Assembly: GCF_017352215.1 (NCBI RefSeq)
Contig: NZ_CP071444.1
Coordinates: 2,170,001-2,234,000 of the forward strand
Reading direction: 5' to 3'
Source: Alkalibacter rhizosphaerae
GTDB lineage: Bacteria; Bacillota; Clostridia; Eubacteriales; Alkalibacteraceae
DNA: 64,000 nucleotides
Both the position numbers and the translations under genes were made by a program. Shown piece by piece: positions 34,583 to 44,029 of this stretch. The notes beneath the pieces are model-generated. The model saw only the letters and a program-made list of their open reading frames with translations, made no database searches and was not told the DNA's origin. Positions within the stretch are counted from its first letter, which is position 1. Each line of letters begins with the position of its first letter.

Positions 34583-35626
34583 ATGATAAAAGCAAGCGTC
34601 GTCGGCGCATCGGGATATGTAGGCCAGGAATTGATCCGGTTGTTGTGGGGACACCCTCAGGTGGAGATCGTCCACATCACATCCACCAGCAAGGTGGGGG
34701 AGGCCTTCCATCACATGTATGGAAATTACAAGGACATCTTTGACAAGGAGTTTGTACCCCAAGATCTGGAGAAGATCGCCGAGGAATCGGACGTGATGTT
34801 TTTGGCCCTGCCCCATGGGGTGGCCAGCGGATTGGTAACGGATTCCATTCTGAAAAAGACAAAAGTCATCGACATGGGGGCGGATTACCGGTTGAAGGAT
34901 CTGTCGGAATACGAAGCCTGGTATAAAACGACCCACGAAAGTCCGGAGTTGATGGAGAAAAGCATTTACGGCCTGTGCGAGATCGAAGGTCCAAAGATCG
35001 CCGAGTACGATCTGATCGCCAATCCAGGTTGTTATACCACCTGCAGCATTTTGACCCTGGCTCCCTTGATGAGGTCTTCTGCATTTGATTTGGACTCCAT
35101 CGTCATCGATGCGAAATCCGGTGTGACCGGTGCTGGAAGAGGATTGAACCTTGGGACCCATTTTACGGAATGCAACGAATCCATAAAGGCATACAGCGTG
35201 GCAGCCCATCGTCATACACCGGAGATCGAAGAACAACTCTCCACTGCGGCAGGAAGGTCGATCCGGTTGATCTTTACGCCCCATCTGGTCCCCATGAACC
35301 GGGGGATCCTGGCCACCTGCTACATTCGGTTGAAGGAGAAGATGACCTGGGAAGATGTGGATGCATTGTATCAGGATTTCTACAAGGACAAACCCTTTGT
35401 CCGAACCTTGCCGAAAGGATCCTTCCCGGAAACCAAGTGGGTAAAGGGATCCAACTATTGCGACATCGGGTGGAAGGTGGATGAACGTACCAATACCCTG
35501 GTAGCCATTGGAGCCATTGACAACCTTGTCAAAGGGGCAGCCGGGCAAGGTGTCCAAAACATGAATATTTTGTTTGGATTAAAGGAAACGGAAGGATTGG
35601 ACCTGGTTCCGGTTTTTCCAGTATAA
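34583..35626 (+). CDS. argC: N-acetyl-gamma-glutamyl-phosphate reductase
   Basis: Reduces N-acetylglutamyl phosphate to the semialdehyde in arginine synthesis. The catalytic Cys is in NPGCYTTCS; the Rossmann motif is VGASGYVGQELIRLL near the start. ATG 34583 (IKASVVGAS...) follows ATGAGGAATATC with a GAGGAA site; an in-frame ATG at 34562 has no ribosome site. The product is 347 residues, the usual length. First gene of the argCJBD-carAB operon. Confidence 0.95.
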   Translation: MIKASVVGASGYVGQELIRLLWGHPQVEIVHITSTSKVGEAFHHMYGNYKDIFDKEFVPQDLEKIAEESDVMFLALPHGVASGLVTDSILKKTKVIDMGADYRLKDLSEYEAWYKTTHESPELMEKSIYGLCEIEGPKIAEYDLIANPGCYTTCSILTLAPLMRSSAFDLDSIVIDAKSGVTGAGRGLNLGTHFTECNESIKAYSVAAHRHTPEIEEQLSTAAGRSIRLIFTPHLVPMNRGILATCYIRLKEKMTWEDVDALYQDFYKDKPFVRTLPKGSFPETKWVKGSNYCDIGWKVDERTNTLVAIGAIDNLVKGAAGQGVQNMNILFGLKETEGLDLVPVFPV

Positions 35627-35644
35627 GATATGGAGGATACGAAA

Positions 35645-36865
35645 ATGCATACTATTGAAGGAAGCATAAATACGCCCAAGGGATTCAAAGCCGGGGGCAA
35701 ACACATAGGGATCAAACGAAAGCGAAAGGACCTGTCCATCGTGTTAAGTGAAAAACCGGCTGTATTTGCGGCCATGTTTACCACCAACAAAGTAAAGGCA
35801 GCGTCGGTACTTTGGAACATGGACATCGAAAGGAAGGCCGGTCCCATCCGGGCCATCGTGATCAACAGCGGCAACGCCAATGCCTGTACCGGCAAACAGG
35901 GAATGGAGGATACCAAGGTCATGGCACAAAAGACAGCTGCCATGCTGGGATGTGAGCCGGAAGAAGTATTCGTGGCTTCTACAGGAGTCATCGGTGTTCC
36001 CCTGCCCATGGACGTTTTGGTGCCGGGCATCGAAAGCCTGGCGCCGGAAATCAGCGGAGAACTTCAGGCCGGGCTGAATGCGGCGGAAGGGATCATGACC
36101 ACAGACACCACCATGAAGATCCTGTCTTTGGAGACGGAGATCGGTGGAAAAACAGTGACCTTGTCCGGTATGGCCAAGGGTTCCGGAATGATCCATCCCA
36201 ATATGGCCACCATGCTTTCCTTTATTACCACGGATGTGGCCATCGATCAGGAATTGCTGCGCAGGGCACTGCGAAAGATCGGCAAGGACACCTACAACAT
36301 GATCTCCGTAGACGGAGACACCAGCACCAACGACATGGTGATGGTCATGGCCAACGGATCGGCGGAAAATACAATCATCGACCAAGAAGACAACGACTAT
36401 CACAAATTTTACAAAGCCCTGCATCACTTGAACGAGCACCTTGCAAAAGAGATCGTCAAAGACGGGGAAGGGGCCAGCAAGTTCCTGGAAGTGACTGTGG
36501 ACGGAGCGAAAACTTCGGAAGACGCACGAATTCTGGTAAAAAGCATCCTCACATCCAATTTGGTGAAAACCGCCATGTTTGGGGAGGATGCCAACTGGGG
36601 ACGGATCCTCTGCGCCATGGGCTATTCGGGTGCGGATTTTGATCCGGACAAAACCAGTTTGGAATTTTCCGCTGCCGGACAGCGGATCCTTCTCATGAAG
36701 GAAGGGTTGCCCATTTCCTTTGATGAAGATTTTGCCTATGAACTCCTTCAAAACCGGGATATTTCCATCTTGATCCAGTTGGAAGACGGAAATGCCAAGG
36801 CCACAGGATGGGGTTGCGATCTAAGCTATGAATACGTGAAAATCAATGGAGAATACCGTTCTTAA
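35645..36865 (+). CDS. argJ: Bifunctional glutamate N-acetyltransferase / ornithine acetyltransferase
   Basis: Recycles the acetyl group from acetylornithine to glutamate. The 406-residue precursor cleaves itself before the second Thr of MTTDT into two chains; INSGNANACTG and the cleavage site at about 155 are visible. ATG 35645 is eight bases after GGAGG. The presence of ArgJ means arginine is made by the cyclic acetyl pathway. Whether it also accepts acetyl-CoA (bifunctional) cannot be told from sequence alone. Confidence 0.95.
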   Translation: MHTIEGSINTPKGFKAGGKHIGIKRKRKDLSIVLSEKPAVFAAMFTTNKVKAASVLWNMDIERKAGPIRAIVINSGNANACTGKQGMEDTKVMAQKTAAMLGCEPEEVFVASTGVIGVPLPMDVLVPGIESLAPEISGELQAGLNAAEGIMTTDTTMKILSLETEIGGKTVTLSGMAKGSGMIHPNMATMLSFITTDVAIDQELLRRALRKIGKDTYNMISVDGDTSTNDMVMVMANGSAENTIIDQEDNDYHKFYKALHHLNEHLAKEIVKDGEGASKFLEVTVDGAKTSEDARILVKSILTSNLVKTAMFGEDANWGRILCAMGYSGADFDPDKTSLEFSAAGQRILLMKEGLPISFDEDFAYELLQNRDISILIQLEDGNAKATGWGCDLSYEYVKINGEYRS

Positions 36866-36875
36866 GGAGGGTAAC

Positions 36876-37745
36876 ATGGACAAGTACATCAATCAGGCAA
36901 AAACTCTGTTGGAGGCGTTGCCTTATATTCAACAGTTCAACAATAAAATCGTCGTCATCAAGTACGGCGGCAGCGCCATGATCGACGAAGACTTGAAAAA
37001 ATCCGTCATCAAGGATATCACCATGATGAAGATGGTGGGGATGAAACCGGTGGTGGTTCACGGCGGAGGGAAGAAGATCAGCGAGACCCTGGCTAAAATG
37101 GGTAAGGAAAGCGTATTTTTGGACGGATTGCGGGTCACCGACGATGAAACCATGGAGATCGCGGAGATGGTCTTGAGCGGCAACATCAACAAGGGGATCG
37201 TCCAAATGTTTCACGAACAGGGAATCCCGGCAGTTGGGATCAGTGGAAAAGATGCCAATACCATCATTGCAGAGAAAAAGATGCCAGAGGGCAAAGACAT
37301 CGGTTGGGTGGGGGAGATCCAGAAGGTCAACCCGGAGTTGATGCTCACTCTGATGGAGGAGGGGTTTGTGCCAGTCATAGCACCCATTGCCACCGATGAG
37401 CATCACCATACCTATAACATCAATGCCGACTATGTAGCAAGCGCCGTCGGCGTGGCCCTAAAAGCGGAAAAAGTGGTCTATCTGACGGATGTGGAAGGAG
37501 TTCTTCGAAACATCAATGACCCGGACAGTGTCTTGTCCCGAATTGCCGTGGAAGATGTGGATCGACTGATCGACAATAAAGTCATCCAAGGGGGGATGAT
37601 CCCCAAACTACAAAACTGCAAAAAGAGTATTCTGGAGGGGGTCAACCGGGTACACATCTTGGATGGTCGTCAGGAACATTGCCTGTTGTTGGAACTATTT
37701 ACCAATTCCGGCATCGGCACCATGATATATAAATCGGAGGAATGA
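36876..37745 (+). CDS. argB: Acetylglutamate kinase
   Basis: Phosphorylates N-acetylglutamate, usually the arginine-feedback-controlled step. The 289-residue protein has VVIKYGGSAM, VVVHGGGKKIS and the C-terminal KVIQGGMIPKL. Its N-terminal extension DKYINQAKTLLEALPYIQQF resembles the extra helix of arginine-sensitive hexameric enzymes. ATG follows AAGGAGGGTAAC. Confidence 0.95.
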   Translation: MDKYINQAKTLLEALPYIQQFNNKIVVIKYGGSAMIDEDLKKSVIKDITMMKMVGMKPVVVHGGGKKISETLAKMGKESVFLDGLRVTDDETMEIAEMVLSGNINKGIVQMFHEQGIPAVGISGKDANTIIAEKKMPEGKDIGWVGEIQKVNPELMLTLMEEGFVPVIAPIATDEHHHTYNINADYVASAVGVALKAEKVVYLTDVEGVLRNINDPDSVLSRIAVEDVDRLIDNKVIQGGMIPKLQNCKKSILEGVNRVHILDGRQEHCLLLELFTNSGIGTMIYKSEE

Positions 37746-37747
37746 AC

Positions 37748-38941
37748 ATGGAAAACAAAACCATAGAAAAAGCAAAAAAACACATCATGCATACCTACGG
37801 AACCTTTCCCATGGTATTTGACCATGGAAAGGGATGCGTCCTGGTGGACGACCAGGGGAAAGAATATCTCGACTTCGTTGCGGGCATCGCCGTCAATGCC
37901 CTGGGTTATGGCCATCCTGTTTTACTGGAAAAATTGCAGGAACAAATGCACAAGCTTCTCCACATATCCAACCTATACTACAACAAACCGGCGGTGGACC
38001 TGGCGGAGAAACTGACAAAAGCGTCTGGCATGGATCGGGCCTTTTTCTGCAACAGCGGCGCGGAAGCCGTAGAGGCGGCATTGAAGTTGAGTCGGGTGTA
38101 CTGCAAGAAAAACAAATCGGAGCAGGCCCATAAGATCATATCCATGAAGAATTCCTTTCATGGTCGGACTTTTGGGGCCATATCCGCAACAGGACAGCTG
38201 AAATACCAAAAAGATCTGGATCCCATGCTACCGGAAGTGACCTTTGCCGCATTCAACGATCTGGATGACGTAAGATCCAAGATCACACCACAAACGGCAG
38301 CAATCATCGTAGAGCCTATCCAGGGGGAAGGTGGGATCAACCCTGCAACGGTGGAATTCCTGCAGGGGTTGCGAACCCTTTGTGATCAGGAGCAGATCGT
38401 TCTTATCTTCGATGAGGTCCAAAGCGGCATCGGACGAACGGGAGACCTTTTTGCATACCAGGGATACGGAGTGAAGCCGGACATCGTGGCCTGTGCTAAG
38501 GGCTTGGGAGCCGGGGTTCCCATGGGGGCCATCCTGGCGAAAGAAAACATAGCATCTGCCTTTGCACCAGGCAGCCATGCCTCCACCTTTGGAGGAAATG
38601 CGCTGTCGGCCACAGCCGCCTTGGTGGTTCTGGAAGAGCTTTTGGAAAAGGGATTGATGGAGAACGTCCAAAAACAGGGGAAACAGTTGAAAGGGATCCT
38701 GGAAGATCTGCAGTCCTCCTTTTCCTGCATCAAAGCGGTAAAAGGGAAAGGACTCATGATGGGCATCCAGTTGGAGGGAGTGGAACCTTCCGCAGTGGTG
38801 GCCAAGGCCATGGAAAAAGGACTCTTGATCCTGGGTGCCGGCAGCGATGTGGTCCGCTTCGTTCCACCCTTGATCGTAGGGGAAACGGAGATGGAAACCT
38901 TCGCACAGATCATGAAAAGCGTCTTGGAGGATTGTTCATGA
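37748..38941 (+). CDS. argD: Acetylornithine aminotransferase
   Basis: PLP-dependent transamination to N-acetylornithine. 397 residues; the PLP Lys is in VACAKGLGAGVPMGA and the cofactor pocket in FDEVQSGIGRTG. ATG 37748 lies seven bases after GGAGG; an ATG two codons earlier is too close to the site. The stop overlaps the carA ATG. Could also act on succinyl-diaminopimelate, as ArgD proteins often do. Confidence 0.95.
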   Translation: MENKTIEKAKKHIMHTYGTFPMVFDHGKGCVLVDDQGKEYLDFVAGIAVNALGYGHPVLLEKLQEQMHKLLHISNLYYNKPAVDLAEKLTKASGMDRAFFCNSGAEAVEAALKLSRVYCKKNKSEQAHKIISMKNSFHGRTFGAISATGQLKYQKDLDPMLPEVTFAAFNDLDDVRSKITPQTAAIIVEPIQGEGGINPATVEFLQGLRTLCDQEQIVLIFDEVQSGIGRTGDLFAYQGYGVKPDIVACAKGLGAGVPMGAILAKENIASAFAPGSHASTFGGNALSATAALVVLEELLEKGLMENVQKQGKQLKGILEDLQSSFSCIKAVKGKGLMMGIQLEGVEPSAVVAKAMEKGLLILGAGSDVVRFVPPLIVGETEMETFAQIMKSVLEDCS

Positions 38942-40014
38942 AAGCATACTTATACCTGGAAGACGGAAGTCGTTTTGAAGGTACCGCCTTTGGCGCCATT
39001 CGGGAGAGCGTCAGCGAATTGGTGTTCAACACAGGGATGACCGGGTATCAGGAGATCTTGACGGATCCGTCTTACGGGGCCCAAACCGTGGTGATGACCT
39101 ATCCCATCATCGGAAGCTACGGCATCAATAAAACAGACTGGGAATCGGAGAAGATTTCACTGGAAGGCATGGTGGTGCGGGAATACTGCGCCACTCCAAG
39201 CCATTACATGGGGGAACAAAACCTGGACGATTATTTAAAACAGCATAATGTTCCCGGGATCTATGGGGTCGATACCCGGATGATCACAAAAAAAATTAGG
39301 AACTACGGTGTCATGAAGTGCCTTCTTACATACAAAGAAGGCACTGATCATTTGGAGAAACTCCATGATTTCCGTATGCCTGCAGATTTGGGACAGCGTT
39401 TTGGAACTACGAAAAAAGTTGTTCATGCAGGAAAAGGGATCCGAATGGGCATCTTGGATCTGGGGTGCAAACAGGGGATCATCAACATATTGAAGGATGA
39501 GGGATGCACCATTTACCAATACCCATGGAATACCAGTTCCCAAGAGATCTTGGAAGATGACTTGGAGGGACTGTTGGTATCCAACGGTCCTGGAGATCCC
39601 AAGGACAACGATGTTGTCATCTATACATTGAAAGACCTGACGGGGAAAATCCCACTTCGGGGGATCTGTCTGGGGAATCAATTGCTGGCCTTGGCTCTGG
39701 GGGCGGATACCTACAAAATGAAATTTGGTCATCGGGGAGGGAACCATCCGGCGATCCATCTGCCGTCGAATCGGGTGATCATCACGTCCCAAAATCATGG
39801 TTACGCCGTAGAGGAATCCAGCTTGCCTGCCGATGCAGAAGTGACCTGGAGAAACATCAACGACAACACCCTGGAAGGATTTTGCCACCACCGGCTGGAT
39901 GTGGAAGCGGTCCAGTTTCATCCGGAGGAAGGACCCGGTCCGGAAGAAGGACGAGTGATCCTGGAAGAATGGATCCGCATATTGGAGGAGAAAAAACATG
40001 CCGAAATTGGATGA
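38938..40014 (+). CDS. carA: Carbamoyl-phosphate synthase, small (glutaminase) subunit
   Basis: Releases ammonia from glutamine for CarB. The 358-residue protein has the N-terminal CarA domain (FEGTAFGAIRESV, NTGMTGYQEILTDPSY) and the class I amidotransferase domain with the Cys nucleophile in GICLGNQLLALALG. ATG overlaps the argD stop. Being inside the arg operon, this copy probably serves arginine rather than pyrimidine synthesis. Confidence 0.95.
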   Translation: MKAYLYLEDGSRFEGTAFGAIRESVSELVFNTGMTGYQEILTDPSYGAQTVVMTYPIIGSYGINKTDWESEKISLEGMVVREYCATPSHYMGEQNLDDYLKQHNVPGIYGVDTRMITKKIRNYGVMKCLLTYKEGTDHLEKLHDFRMPADLGQRFGTTKKVVHAGKGIRMGILDLGCKQGIINILKDEGCTIYQYPWNTSSQEILEDDLEGLLVSNGPGDPKDNDVVIYTLKDLTGKIPLRGICLGNQLLALALGADTYKMKFGHRGGNHPAIHLPSNRVIITSQNHGYAVEESSLPADAEVTWRNINDNTLEGFCHHRLDVEAVQFHPEEGPGPEEGRVILEEWIRILEEKKHAEIG

Positions 40015-43000
40015 CATACGAAAAGTTCTGGTCATCGGCTCCGGTCCCATCGTCATCGGACAGGCAGCGGAGTTTGACTATGCCGGGACCCAGGCTTGCA
40101 AGGCCTTAAAAGAAGAAAATGTGGAAGTAGTGCTGGTCAACAGCAATCCTGCCACCATCATGACCGACGAAAACATGGCGGATCGAGTCTACATCCAACC
40201 ACTGACGCTGGAAGCACTTACTACCATCATCGATTCGGAGCGACCGGACGGGCTTCTGCCTACCTTGGGTGGACAGACCGGGCTGAATATGGCGGTGGAA
40301 CTTCACGAAGCCGGCGTCTTGGAAAAATTCGGCGTCCGTCTTCTGGGTACATCCCTGGAAGCCATACAGCAGGCAGAAGACCGGGAAGCTTTCCGCCAGC
40401 TGATGATGGATATCAACGAACCCATACCCCAAAGCACCATCGTATCGACGGTGGAGGCGGGAGTTGCCTTTGCAGAGGAGGCCGGTTATCCGGTGATCGT
40501 ACGACCGGCCTACACCATGGGCGGGACCGGGGGAGGGATCGCAGAAAATCGAAAGGATTTGGAGGCGATCCTTCATAAAGGACTGCTTTTTTCCAGGATC
40601 GGTCAAGCCCTCATCGAACAGAGTGTGGCGGGATGGAAGGAGATCGAATACGAAGTCATGCGGGATGCCAATGATACCTGCATCATCATCTGCAACATGG
40701 AAAACATCGATCCCGTAGGGATCCATACGGGAGACAGCATGGTGGTGGCACCGTCCCAAACATTGACGGACAATGAATACCACATGCTTCGATCCTCCGC
40801 GCTGAAGATCATCAAGGCCTTGAAAATCGAAGGCGGGTGCAACGTTCAGTATGCTCTGGATCCCAAGAGCAAGGACTACATCGTCATCGAGGTCAACCCC
40901 AGGGTGAGCAGGTCTTCCGCTTTGGCTTCCAAAGCGGCAGGATACCCCATCGCCAAGGTAGCGGCAAAGATCGCCATCGGTCTTCATCTTCACGAAATGG
41001 AAAACAGCGTCACCAAGCGGACCAAGGCCGCTTTTGAACCGGTGTTGGACTATGTGGTAGTGAAGATCCCCAAATGGCCCTTCGACAAATTTGCCTATGC
41101 CAACCGGACCTTGTCCACACAAATGAAAGCTACTGGGGAAGTCATGGCCATCGATCGTAGTTTTGAAAGTGCTTTTTTGAAGGCGGTCATATCTTTGGAA
41201 GGAAATCTGGTGTCCATGCGAAAAGAGACCATGGAAGATTGGACCGATCGCCAAGTGGAAGAAACACTCCACCAGGTGGACGACGAGCGGATCTTTGTGA
41301 TCTTTGAAGCATTGCGAAGGGGGATGAGCGTGGAAGAGATCCATCAGGTGACAAGCATCGACCCCTGGTTTTTATCCAAATTCCAAAACATCGTCACCAT
41401 GGAAAAGAGATTGATGGAAGAAGACTTTGACAAAGAATTGTTGCGGGAAGCGGAGCGGCTGGGGTTTACGGATCTGGAAATCGAAACGCTGACCGGTCAA
41501 CCCCACCAGGTTATCGATGCGGTCCGTCGGGCCCATGGGATCTATCCTGTCTATAAAATGGTGGACACTTGTGCGGGAGAGTTTGAATCCTCCACCCCAT
41601 ATTATTATTCCACCTATGACGAGGAAGATGAAAACATCATCAGCAAAAAAGAAAAAATCATCGTCATCGGATCCGGGCCCATACGAATCGGGCAAGGAAT
41701 TGAATTCGACTACTGCTCGGTCCACGCCGTTTGGGCCATACAAGATGCAGGATACGAATCCATCCTGATCAACAACAACCCGGAAACGGTCAGTACGGAT
41801 TTCGATACAGCGGACAAATTGTATTTTGAACCTTTGTTTATCGAAGACGTGTACAACGTGATCCGAAAGGAAATGCCCAAAGGCGTCATCGTTCAATTTG
41901 GAGGGCAAACCTCCATCAATCTGGCAGCCAAGCTCATGGAACGAGGGGTCCAGATCCTGGGGACCAGTGTGGAAGCCATCGATGCAGCGGAAGATCGCAA
42001 GCGTTTCGACCGGTTGCTCATGGAACTTGACATCCCACGACCCAAAGGCACAGGAGTGGCCAGCCTGGTAGAAGCATTGGAAGCGGCGGAAGAGATCGGT
42101 TACCCGGTTTTGGTTCGTCCATCCTATGTCATCGGCGGACAAGCCATGCAGGTGGTCCACGACGTGGAAGGTTTGGAAGAATACATCCGCCAATGGGATC
42201 AGGTATCACCGGAGCACCCCATCCTTATCGATCAGTACATTCAAGGGACGGAAATGGAAGTGGATGCGGTCAGCGATGGAAAAGACGTATTGATCCCCGG
42301 GATCATGGAACACGTGGAGCGGACGGGCGTCCACTCCGGAGACAGCTTCAGCGTATATCCACCCCAACATTGCAGCAAAGAAGTGGAAGAAAAACTGGTG
42401 GATTATACAAAGCGGATCGCTAGAGCATTGGAGGTGATCGGTGTTCTCAACATCCAGTTTGTGGTGCAGGGAGACGACGTTTATATCATCGAAGTCAATC
42501 CTCGGGCATCCCGGACCATCCCCATCATCAGCAAGGTAACGGGGATTCCCATGATCTCCATTGGGGTGAAAGTCATTCTTGGAGAAAAATTGATAGACAT
42601 GCCATACGGAGTGGGGCTGATGGCGCCTCGACCTCTTGTGGCGGTGAAGGCACCGGTATTCTCTTTTCAGAAGCTCTTGGATGTGGACAGTGCATTGACA
42701 CCGGAAATGAAATCTACGGGAGAAGTATTGGGTTTGGATGTCCGATATGAAATGGCCTTGGCGAAGGCATTTGTCGCTTCCGGCATCTCCTTGGATCTTA
42801 AGGGAGGTGTGCTGTTCTCCCTCCATTCCAACGATCGGGAAGAGGGATTGGAACTGGCAAAAAGGCTGGCTGCCTGGGGGCATTCCATTTATGCCACCGG
42901 GGAAACGAAAGTCTATTTCACAATGAGGGGATTGAAGGTTATTGAAGTAGACAAATCCGGATCGGAAGAGCTGGAATCCTTATTAAAGAGTGGAGAAGTG

Positions 43001-43192
43001 GACCTGGTCATCAATACGCCTACCGTGGGAAAGGATCCAAAACGGGTTGGCTTTCGATTGCGAAGTTTGTGCCAAAGCTTGGAAACGACTTGTTTCACCT
43101 GCCTTGATACGGTGGCTGCCTATCTGATCGCGGTGGAAACGTGGAAAAAGGAGAAAAAACGAACCTATCCCCCCATCAGCGATTACAGATAA
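39998..43192 (+). CDS. carB: Carbamoyl-phosphate synthase, large subunit
   Basis: Makes carbamoyl phosphate from bicarbonate, ammonia and two ATP. 1064 residues with two homologous ATP-grasp halves: GSGPIVIGQAAEFDYAG near residue 15 and GSGPIRIGQGIEFDYCS near 560; YTMGGTGGGIAENRKDL marks the first half. The C-terminal allosteric domain is present. ATG lies 17 bases inside carA after GGAGGAGAAAAAAC. It ends the operon. argF is not in the window, so ornithine carbamoyltransferase must be encoded elsewhere. Confidence 0.97.
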   Translation: MPKLDDIRKVLVIGSGPIVIGQAAEFDYAGTQACKALKEENVEVVLVNSNPATIMTDENMADRVYIQPLTLEALTTIIDSERPDGLLPTLGGQTGLNMAVELHEAGVLEKFGVRLLGTSLEAIQQAEDREAFRQLMMDINEPIPQSTIVSTVEAGVAFAEEAGYPVIVRPAYTMGGTGGGIAENRKDLEAILHKGLLFSRIGQALIEQSVAGWKEIEYEVMRDANDTCIIICNMENIDPVGIHTGDSMVVAPSQTLTDNEYHMLRSSALKIIKALKIEGGCNVQYALDPKSKDYIVIEVNPRVSRSSALASKAAGYPIAKVAAKIAIGLHLHEMENSVTKRTKAAFEPVLDYVVVKIPKWPFDKFAYANRTLSTQMKATGEVMAIDRSFESAFLKAVISLEGNLVSMRKETMEDWTDRQVEETLHQVDDERIFVIFEALRRGMSVEEIHQVTSIDPWFLSKFQNIVTMEKRLMEEDFDKELLREAERLGFTDLEIETLTGQPHQVIDAVRRAHGIYPVYKMVDTCAGEFESSTPYYYSTYDEEDENIISKKEKIIVIGSGPIRIGQGIEFDYCSVHAVWAIQDAGYESILINNNPETVSTDFDTADKLYFEPLFIEDVYNVIRKEMPKGVIVQFGGQTSINLAAKLMERGVQILGTSVEAIDAAEDRKRFDRLLMELDIPRPKGTGVASLVEALEAAEEIGYPVLVRPSYVIGGQAMQVVHDVEGLEEYIRQWDQVSPEHPILIDQYIQGTEMEVDAVSDGKDVLIPGIMEHVERTGVHSGDSFSVYPPQHCSKEVEEKLVDYTKRIARALEVIGVLNIQFVVQGDDVYIIEVNPRASRTIPIISKVTGIPMISIGVKVILGEKLIDMPYGVGLMAPRPLVAVKAPVFSFQKLLDVDSALTPEMKSTGEVLGLDVRYEMALAKAFVASGISLDLKGGVLFSLHSNDREEGLELAKRLAAWGHSIYATGETKVYFTMRGLKVIEVDKSGSEELESLLKSGEVDLVINTPTVGKDPKRVGFRLRSLCQSLETTCFTCLDTVAAYLIAVETWKKEKKRTYPPISDYR

Positions 43193-43234
43193 TTGGGAAA
43201 AGGCCCAAAAGCATGTCCGCAGTGGGAAAGATTG

Positions 43235-43243
43235 TGGTATAAT
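43235..43243 (+). promoter_or_regulatory. Extended -10 promoter of plsY
   Basis: TGG-TATAAT with TATAAT at 43238-43243, 31 bases before the ATG; no -35. Confidence 0.5.
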
Positions 43244-43273
43244 AAACTCCTAATTTGAAGAAGGAGTGGACAT

Positions 43274-43870
43274 ATGGATTTCATTTTAGTGATCTTGTCC
43301 TATTTCATAGGAAACATATCTTTCGCCTACTTGCTGGTGAAATGGAAGACAAAAAAAGACATTCGAAATTTTGGAAGCGGCAATGCAGGAACGACCAATG
43401 TATTGCGAGTCCTGGGGAAAAAGTATGCGGTATTGGTTCTACTGGGAGATGTATTCAAAGGCGTGGCTGCCATATTATTGGCAAAAGCCTTCGCATCCAA
43501 TGAAATAACAGTGGTCCTCTCCGGACTGGCCGTCATTGCCGGCCACAACTGGCCTGCTTTCATGGGATTTCGCGGGGGAAAAGGGATTGCCACTTCCATT
43601 GGCGTTTTCATGATGTATGATCCAATGGCGGCATTGATCTGCATCGGGATAGGAGTTGGGCTGATCGCCCTTACCAGGTATGTGTCCTTGGGGTCCATCA
43701 CCGGAGTGGCATTGCTTCCCTTTATTATTTACTTCCTTCGAGGAGTTGGATTGCCATTGGCTTTTGCCTTGGTGATCTCCGTGTTTTCCGTGTATCGACA
43801 CCGGGGAAACATCAAGCGGTTGCTTCAGGGAAACGAGAACAAATTGGGACAGAAAAAGCCCATTGAATAG
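43274..43870 (+). CDS. plsY: Glycerol-3-phosphate acyltransferase PlsY
   Basis: Transfers acyl from acyl phosphate to glycerol 3-phosphate, the first step of phospholipid synthesis. 198 residues with about five membrane helices. Family motifs are FGSGNAGTTNVLRVLG, GHNWPAFMGFRGGKGIATS and YVSLGSITG. ATG follows GAAGGAGTGGACAT. PlsX is not in the window. Confidence 0.95.
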   Translation: MDFILVILSYFIGNISFAYLLVKWKTKKDIRNFGSGNAGTTNVLRVLGKKYAVLVLLGDVFKGVAAILLAKAFASNEITVVLSGLAVIAGHNWPAFMGFRGGKGIATSIGVFMMYDPMAALICIGIGVGLIALTRYVSLGSITGVALLPFIIYFLRGVGLPLAFALVISVFSVYRHRGNIKRLLQGNENKLGQKKPIE

Positions 43871-43888
43871 CTATCGTCCATGGACGCA

Positions 43889-43930
43889 AACAGATTCTGC
43901 AAAAAAACATTTTGCAGAATCTGTTTTTCT
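43889..43930 (+). terminator. Strong terminator of plsY
   Basis: A perfect 16-bp hairpin (43889-43904 with 43910-43925), loop of 5, followed by TTTCTTATA. Confidence 0.9.
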
Positions 43931-43988
43931 TATAGGATTTTGTGAAAAGGTGTAGTATACTATATCTATTGAGAAATATTGAACTCAT

Positions 43989-44004
43989 ACACAATATGAT
44001 GTAT
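43989..44004. promoter_or_regulatory. NrdR-box-like sequence upstream of nrdJ
   Basis: ACACAATATGATGTAT matches 13 of 16 positions of the NrdR box ACACWATATATWGTGT. A second, weaker palindrome (TAGTATACTA, 43953-43962) lies 39 bases upstream, a spacing that does not fit the usual pair of about 31 bases, so this is tentative. Confidence 0.3.
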
Positions 44005-44029
44005 TAATTACCGAATGGAGGTTTTGTCA

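Noticed and set aside
40106-41344. 412-codon minus-strand ORF opposite carB
   Set aside because: Antisense shadow of a highly conserved gene; His-rich composition is an artefact of reverse reading.
43926-44029. Cobalamin riboswitch before the B12-dependent reductase
   Set aside because: Only about 100 bases lie between the plsY terminator and the start, too short for the full element, and no B12-box-like sequence is visible.
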